Positions 59,994 to 64,000 of a stretch of DNA of 64,000 nt are shown here, piece by piece. The first letter of the stretch is position 1; each line of letters opens with the position of its first letter. This stretch comes from CAIJXB01 sp964439595 (GTDB lineage Bacteria > Chlamydiota > Chlamydiia > Chlamydiales > Rhabdochlamydiaceae). The notes under the pieces were generated by a model that saw only the letters and a list, made by a program, of their open reading frames with translations, searched no databases and was not told the DNA's origin. Made by a program: the position numbers and the translations under genes. The stretch is taken from positions 167,847-231,846 of the forward strand of contig CAYTOK010000001.1 in assembly GCA_964439595.1 (NCBI GenBank). The letters run 5' to 3'.

Positions 59994-60839
59994 ATGAAGG
60001 TTACTGCTGAAAGCGTAAAAAGACTTCGTGATCGTACCGGAGTTAGTATGGGAAAGTGCAAAGAGGCACTTGAACAAGCTGGAGGAGATGAAGAAAAAGC
60101 GATAGATGTCCTAAGAAAAGCGGGAATAGCCTCTGCTGTAAAAAAAGAAGGTAGAGACGCTAATGAAGGACTAATTGGTTTTGCTGAGTCTGATAAGGCG
60201 GTTGCTGTCATTGAAGTAAATTCAGAAACTGACTTTGTAGCGCAAAATGAAACGTTTAAGCAATTCATTAAAGACATTTGTTTGCAAGCTGCAGAGTTGC
60301 AGATTTCTTCTGTAGAAGAGCTTCTCAAGCAGCCTTATAGCAAAGATAAAAGTATTACTTTGGATCAGCAAAGAGCTCTTATCATGCAAAGTCTTGGCGA
60401 GAACATCCAAGTGAAGAGAATAGCAATCATTCCTAAAGAATCTTCGAAGTCTGTTGGTTTATATTCTCATATGGGTGGAAAGATTGTGACTGCTGTGGTT
60501 CTTCTTGGAGCTTCCGGTCATGAGCTTTTAGCTCGAGAAATTGCTATGCACACTGCGGCTGAAGCTCCTGATTATCTTAAGCCAGAAGAGGTTCCTTCTG
60601 AGGTAAGAGCAAGAGAAGAAGATATTGCAAAAGCGCAAATACAAGGTAAGCCTGCTGACATTGTCGATAAGATTGTAGCTGGTAAAATTAAAGCGTTCTA
60701 TGACCAAGTATGTTTGCTTGGGCAAAAGTTCGTTAAGGATAACTCGCTATCTATTGCCGAAGTAGTTGCTGCTGAGGCGAAAAAGACTGGGGTTCCTCTT
60801 TCTGTAGAAAGTTTCATCCGCTGGAAAGTGGGTGGATAA
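59994..60839 (+). CDS. tsf: Elongation factor Ts
   Basis: A 281-residue protein. The UBA-type N-domain VKRLRDRTGVSMGKCKEALEQAGGDEEKAIDVLRKAG (residues 8-44) and the core SETDFVAQNETFK (about 76-88) match EF-Ts. It exchanges GDP for GTP on EF-Tu. It begins 3 bp after the rpsB stop with AAGGAG five bases upstream. Confidence 0.98.
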   Translation: MKVTAESVKRLRDRTGVSMGKCKEALEQAGGDEEKAIDVLRKAGIASAVKKEGRDANEGLIGFAESDKAVAVIEVNSETDFVAQNETFKQFIKDICLQAAELQISSVEELLKQPYSKDKSITLDQQRALIMQSLGENIQVKRIAIIPKESSKSVGLYSHMGGKIVTAVVLLGASGHELLAREIAMHTAAEAPDYLKPEEVPSEVRAREEDIAKAQIQGKPADIVDKIVAGKIKAFYDQVCLLGQKFVKDNSLSIAEVVAAEAKKTGVPLSVESFIRWKVGG

Positions 60840-60853
60840 CACGAGGTTTTATT

Positions 60854-61570
60854 ATGAGTGAATCTCTTTATAGAAAAGTTCTCTTAAAACTCTCGGGAGA
60901 AGCTCTTATGGGAGCTCAAACTTTTGGAGTGGAGAGGTCGGCTTGTGAGCGCATTGCTCAATCTATTAAAGAGATTCATCTTCTAGGCCTGGAAATAGGA
61001 ATTGTTGTCGGTGGTGGTAACATTTTTAGAGGAGCCCAAGCTACAGAGTTTGGGTTTTCTCGCACTCCAGCAGATCATATTGGCATGCTAGCTACTACAA
61101 TTAACGGACTTGTTTTACAGCAATCTTTAACGGCTCTTGGAATTGAAAGTCGTGTAATGAGCGCTATTGGCGATTCTGTTGTTGAAAAGTATGTGTGGGG
61201 CCAAGCTAGGCATTATATGGAAAGGGGCTGTGTTGTAATTTTTGTAGGAGGGACAGGCAATCCATATTTTACCACAGACACCGCTGCAGCATTAAGGGCC
61301 TGTGAAATGGGGTCGGAGATTTTGTTAAAAGCTACAAAAGTAGACGGGATTTACAGTGAAGATCCTAAAACAAATCCTAAAGCAAGTAAATTTTCTTCTT
61401 TATCTTATACGGAAGCTCTAACAAAACGATTGAATGTTATGGATGCAGCTGCTATAGCTCTTTGTAGAGAGAGTCAGATTCCTATTTATGTATTTAATTT
61501 ATTCGAAGAAGGAGCTCTTAAAAAAGCTCTTTGCCTCCAAGAAGGGGGTACGTTGGTGACAGGAGATTAG
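60854..61570 (+). CDS. pyrH: Uridylate kinase PyrH
   Basis: A 238-residue amino-acid-kinase-family protein. Motifs: KVLLKLSGEALMG, GIVVGGGNIFRG, HIGMLATTINGL, and FVGGTGNPYFTTDTAAALRA. It phosphorylates UMP to UDP. The gene lies 14 bp after tsf with GAGG upstream, as in the common bacterial tsf-pyrH-frr order. Confidence 0.98.
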   Translation: MSESLYRKVLLKLSGEALMGAQTFGVERSACERIAQSIKEIHLLGLEIGIVVGGGNIFRGAQATEFGFSRTPADHIGMLATTINGLVLQQSLTALGIESRVMSAIGDSVVEKYVWGQARHYMERGCVVIFVGGTGNPYFTTDTAAALRACEMGSEILLKATKVDGIYSEDPKTNPKASKFSSLSYTEALTKRLNVMDAAAIALCRESQIPIYVFNLFEEGALKKALCLQEGGTLVTGD

Positions 61571-61571
61571 A

Positions 61572-62123
61572 ATGAGTGTTGTAGAAGAGACTAAAAAAAA
61601 GATGGCAGTAGCCATTGACCATTTAAAACAGGAATTAAAAAATTTAAGAACTGGAAGAGCTAACCCTGGGGTTTTAGATAACGTACAGGTAGAAGTTTAT
61701 GGTTCTCAGATGAGACTTAAGGAACTGGCTAATGTGACAGCTCCTGAGCCTCGGCAGTTACTTGTTACGCCTTTTGATCCGCAAACAGCCGGTTCCATTA
61801 GTAAAGGGATCGAGAAAGCTAATTTAAACCTTCAGCCCATACTAGATGGTCATATTATTCGTATTCATATTCCTCCTATGGATGCATCTATGCGTAAAGA
61901 GATGGTTAAGCAGGGCAAGAAAAAAGCAGAAGATGCTAAAGTGGTTATCCGAGAAATTCGCCGTAAACAGAATGAGCTAGTGCGTAAGCAAAAAGCGGAT
62001 GGGGACATAGCGGAAGATCAGATGAAAAAGCTGGAAAAAAGCATTCAAGAATTGACAGATCAGTCCTGTAAAGAGGCTGACGATTTAATAAATGCAAAAG
62101 AAAAAGAAATCATGACTGTTTAA
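61572..62123 (+). CDS. frr: Ribosome-recycling factor
   Basis: A 183-residue protein of standard length. LKNLRTGRANPGVLDNVQVEVYGS and the PMDASMRKEMVKQGKKKAEDAKV three-helix-bundle segment are diagnostic. It separates ribosomal subunits after termination with EF-G. It starts 1 bp after pyrH, with GGAG upstream. It ends the ribosomal operon before the tRNA-Glu/tRNA-Lys pair. Confidence 0.98.
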   Translation: MSVVEETKKKMAVAIDHLKQELKNLRTGRANPGVLDNVQVEVYGSQMRLKELANVTAPEPRQLLVTPFDPQTAGSISKGIEKANLNLQPILDGHIIRIHIPPMDASMRKEMVKQGKKKAEDAKVVIREIRRKQNELVRKQKADGDIAEDQMKKLEKSIQELTDQSCKEADDLINAKEKEIMTV

Positions 62124-62125
62124 GC

Positions 62126-62155
62126 TTGCAAAAAAAACCGGAAAATTGCTAAGAT
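62126..62155 (+). promoter_or_regulatory. Possible promoter of the tRNA-Glu/tRNA-Lys unit
   Basis: TTGCAA (62126-62131) and TAAGAT (62150-62155) are separated by 18 bp, about 68 bp upstream of tRNA-Glu. The match is moderate; the tRNAs might instead be read through from frr. Confidence 0.4.
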
Positions 62156-62223
62156 ATAGCCACTTTACGAAAAGGCTCTTTCCGGAGTTAGTTTGAAGAG
62201 TAAAAAATAGCGCCATAAGTTAT

Positions 62224-62298
62224 GGCCCCATCGTCTAGCCCGGCCTAGGACATCAGATTTTCATTCTGGTAACAGGGGTTCGAATCCCCTTGGGGTCA
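62224..62298 (+). tRNA. tRNA-Glu (UUC anticodon)
   Basis: A 75-nt cloverleaf: acceptor GGCCCCA/TGGGGTC (one G-U), D-arm CGTCTAGCCCGGCCTAGGAC, anticodon in ATTTTCATT (UUC), and T-arm AGGGGTTCGAATCCCCT. CCA is not encoded. It is followed after 3 bp by tRNA-Lys. Confidence 0.95.
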
Positions 62299-62301
62299 AA
62301 C

Positions 62302-62374
62302 GAGACTTTAGCTCAGTCGGTAGAGCATCTCACTTTTAATGAGAGGGTCGATGGTTCGAGTCCATCAAGTCTCA
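62302..62374 (+). tRNA. tRNA-Lys (UUU anticodon)
   Basis: A 73-nt cloverleaf: acceptor GAGACTT/AAGTCTC, D-arm AGCTCAGTCGGTAGAGC, anticodon loop CTTTTAA (UUU), and T-arm GATGGTTCGAGTCCATC. The discriminator is A. CCA is not encoded. A strong intrinsic terminator follows. Confidence 0.97.
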
Positions 62375-62379
62375 AACTA

Positions 62380-62408
62380 AAGCACCTAGTTTCCTAGGTG
62401 CTTTTTTT
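62380..62408 (+). terminator. Intrinsic terminator after tRNA-Lys
   Basis: AAGCACCTAG, loop TTTC and CTAGGTGCTT form a perfect 10-bp stem (62380-62403) that runs into a T-tract. It ends the tRNA-Glu/tRNA-Lys transcript and probably the whole rpsB operon. Confidence 0.92.
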
Positions 62409-62518
62409 ATTTCTGGAGATGGTAAATCTCTATAGTTTTTCTTCTGAACTTATTACCGGTGGAATGAAAAACAATCTTAATCAGCGCAATCCAACAAACG
62501 AGTAAAAATGAGGTTGGA

Positions 62519-62860
62519 ATGCGGCGTCAATCTATAAACGCACAAATGAATCATCCATACGGTGCGCTGTTATACAGATTAAGAGGCACTCTACTTTATG
62601 GATGCTTTTGCCTTATACAAGTCTTGATGCCAAAAATAGTAAAAAATTCAGTGATCATATTTCAGAGGGAATTTTTGAATCTTAACGATCGATATATGGA
62701 GAAGGACCTTGAAAATTCTATCATGCGCGAGCTTGAGCAATTTTTTCTTGAGTTCGGTACAGGTTTTAGCTTCTTGGCCCATGAAATTTTGTTAGCTTTT
62801 ATTAATACAAGTCTCAAATTGCTGGTTGTGGTTTTGATCTTGGTAGAAACATTTTTGTGA
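62519..62860 (+). pseudogene. Remnant of a YhcG/DUF1016-type PDDEXK protein
   Basis: Within a 113-codon frame, 62660-62788 encodes FQREFLNLNDRYMEKDLENS and IMRELEQFFLEFGTGFSFLA. These match my memory of the start of the C-terminal nuclease domain of YhcG (FLGL-x-E-x-DLE...FLLELG-GF-F). After that the frame turns hydrophobic and unrelated, consistent with a frameshift; the upstream N-terminal half is not recognisable. The fragment is a decayed accessory gene beside a toxin-like module. Confidence 0.6.
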
Positions 62861-62891
62861 GGTAGCTCGGGAAATCTGTCGTTGGATTAGT

Positions 62892-62921
62892 AATAACCAG
62901 CACAATCTAGTTGTGCCCAAT
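62892..62921 (+). repeat. Imperfect direct repeat, copy 1 (left of zeta-toxin module)
   Basis: A 30-bp stretch beginning AATAACCAGCACAATCTAGT matches 24 of 30 positions of 63804-63833. It lies 54 bp before the zeta-toxin-like gene. Confidence 0.5.
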
Positions 62922-62974
62922 GTTTTTTCTTTCTATACTTAGGTATATTTAGAAATCTCCTTTAAAGTATTAGT

Positions 62975-63577
62975 ATGAAAAAAATTAGAATGGTTTTAGG
63001 TCCCAATGGGGCAGGTAAGACGACAATGGCATATGCTTTAATTACCGATTTAGAGGAAGGATACGAGGACTTTCTAAATGCGGATGAGATTGCCAAGGGG
63101 ATTTCTCCTATGCGTCCGGAAAGTGCGAATTTAGAGGCTGGTAAATTGATGTTAAGGAAATTACGGCTTTATTTGCAGGAGCGCAGAAGTTTTATATTTG
63201 AAATAACAGGTTCCGCAAGAATTTACGATAAGTACTTGAAAGATGCTAAAAATGCTGGGTATAAAATTAATTTGTTATTCTTGTGGTTGTCAAGTCCCGA
63301 GCAAGCAGTTAAAAGAGTGGCTTTAAGAGTAAAGCAGGGGGGGCATAATATCCCTAAAGAGGATATTGTCAGAAGATATTACCGAGGGTTAAAAAACTTG
63401 TTGGATATTTATTTGCCTATTGCTGATACGGCTTATGTTGTAAATAACTCGATGCCTGAGCTTGATACAATTAAAATAATAGCTAGGAAGGAAGATAAAA
63501 ACACTCTTTTTATAGAAGATGAGGAAATTTGGGAGAAAATACAAAGGGATGCAGAATGTCAAAATCTAATGAACTAA
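62975..63577 (+). CDS. Zeta-toxin-like P-loop kinase
   Basis: A 200-residue protein. Walker A VLGPNGAGKTTMAYAL at residues 7-22, NADEIAKGISP resembling the zeta-toxin substrate loop, and FIFEITGSARIYDKYLKDAKNAGYKINLLFLWL with R-V-A-x-R-V near 112-118 are typical of the zeta-toxin/COG4185 family. Some members phosphorylate UDP-activated amino sugars of peptidoglycan precursors; others are housekeeping NTPases. It overlaps the next small gene by 22 bp and is flanked by an imperfect direct repeat pair. Confidence 0.8.
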   Translation: MKKIRMVLGPNGAGKTTMAYALITDLEEGYEDFLNADEIAKGISPMRPESANLEAGKLMLRKLRLYLQERRSFIFEITGSARIYDKYLKDAKNAGYKINLLFLWLSSPEQAVKRVALRVKQGGHNIPKEDIVRRYYRGLKNLLDIYLPIADTAYVVNNSMPELDTIKIIARKEDKNTLFIEDEEIWEKIQRDAECQNLMN

Positions 63578-63756
63578 ATATTATTTCAAAAGCTCATAAA
63601 CAAGCTTTAAAAATAGCAAATGAAACGGCGGCTCGTACTGGGACGCTTCTTGTTTCCTGTGAAGGAACCAAGGTTAAACTGGTGCGCCCAAATGTAAGAT
63701 ATATGGGCTTTGAGCCAGTATCTCCTTCCCCTAAAAATATTCGTTCAAAGAAATAG
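63556..63756 (+). CDS. Small basic protein coupled to the zeta-toxin-like gene (possible partner)
   Basis: A 66-residue protein from ATG 63556, with AAAGGGA about six bases upstream; a start at 63529 is in frame but weaker. It is rich in K, A and T (AHKQALKIANETAARTGTLLVSCEGTKVKLVRP) and has no known motif. Its start lies inside the toxin-like gene, so the two are translationally coupled. Antitoxins of epsilon-zeta systems usually precede the toxin, so its role as antitoxin is only a guess. Confidence 0.65.
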   Translation: MSKSNELNIISKAHKQALKIANETAARTGTLLVSCEGTKVKLVRPNVRYMGFEPVSPSPKNIRSKK

Positions 63757-63803
63757 TCTTTCTTGGTGCAGTGACGGTGCAGTGAACTTTTTGTTGCACC
63801 GAC

Positions 63804-63833
63804 AATAACCCGCAAAATCCAGTTGCATCCAAT
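63804..63833 (+). repeat. Imperfect direct repeat, copy 2 (right of zeta-toxin module)
   Basis: A 30-bp stretch beginning AATAACCCGCAAAATCCAGT matches 24 of 30 positions of the copy at 62892-62921, in the same orientation. It lies 48 bp after the small partner gene. The rest of the window to 64000 holds no gene I can support. Confidence 0.5.
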
Positions 63834-64000
63834 ACTTAACTTATTTGTAATCACACTTATAATAATTGGATAGTGTTGGTTAAGATGGAAATTCCTCTCA
63901 TTTTTATTTAGGTGATGTCCATCCTCTTGGCAGCGCGGAAAGCTTGTCCTTTAGGGCTGACTATTACCCATAAAATTTTTACTTTGGTATAATTTTGAAT

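Noticed and set aside
1..64000. CRISPR arrays, rRNA genes or a replication origin
   Set aside because: No short direct repeats with regular spacers, no rRNA-like sequence and no DnaA-box cluster were noticed.

Overview
The window looks like part of the chromosome of an obligate intracellular bacterium of the phylum Chlamydiae, most likely a 'chlamydia-like' (non-Chlamydiaceae) lineage. The evidence is an AT-rich genome, an ATP/ADP-type nucleotide translocase (35300-36856), a chlamydial-type DUF2709 protein, a very long PBP2, and gene neighbourhoods that from memory resemble Chlamydia: lplA-gidA-dnaB, rho-coaE-polA-sohB-nucleotide translocase-pgsA, dnaQ-tsaE-DUF2709, and PBP2-rpsB-tsf-pyrH-frr. 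Departures from Chlamydiaceae include a stand-alone ddl, a MurA that keeps its active-site cysteine, a DnaB intein, a group II intron remnant, and several decayed genes of mobile or nuclease families.

Layout. 1-5984: the 3' part of a giant Gly/Ser/Thr-rich repeat protein (surface or secreted adhesin-like), cut by the window edge. 6212-10293, minus strand: a frameshifted PD-(D/E)XK remnant, lplA, a receiver plus degenerate GGDEF protein, and mnmG/gidA. 10834-12684, plus strand: thymidine kinase and an MFS transporter. 12701-18726, minus strand: an APC permease, two predicted outer-membrane proteins, an exported beta-carbonic anhydrase, dnaB with a natural mini-intein, and tRNA-Ser. 18777-28205, minus strand: a hypothetical, a COG2865-type remnant, an exported PI3/PI4-kinase-like protein coupled to an OppA-like lipoprotein, then rho, coaE, polA and sppA. 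28329-33890: an MscS channel, a large Inc-like membrane protein, and a coupled pair of exported sulfotransferase and DXD glycosyltransferase. 34154-41135, minus strand: pgsA, DedA, nucleotide translocase, an unassigned 400-bp region, pgk, dnaQ-like exonuclease, ysxC, tsaE and DUF2709. 41341-48386: leucine dehydrogenase, argS, murA, an ATP-grasp protein, ddl and ispF. 48456-52851: a methyltransferase-like gene and a Wza/Wzc-like export pair whose kinase site is dead. 52852-53525: group II intron domain V/VI remnant. 53526-58882: AMP nucleosidase, a HIT-superfamily protein and PBP2. 59046-62408: tRNA-Gly, rpsB-tsf-pyrH-frr, tRNA-Glu, tRNA-Lys and an intrinsic terminator. 62519-63833: YhcG remnant and a zeta-toxin-like two-gene module between two imperfect direct repeats.

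The genes combine core information processing (replication, translation, tRNA modification), host-derived energy import and salvage (nucleotide translocase, thymidine kinase, AMP nucleosidase, lipoate ligase), envelope building (MurA, Ddl, PBP2, PgsA, export pair), and accessory proteins with signal sequences that could act on the host or on the cell surface. The strongest candidates for undescribed biology are the exported PI-kinase-like protein (19909-20907) and the exported glycosyltransferase-sulfotransferase pair (32077-33890). All function calls come from motif recognition by eye; no database search was run.
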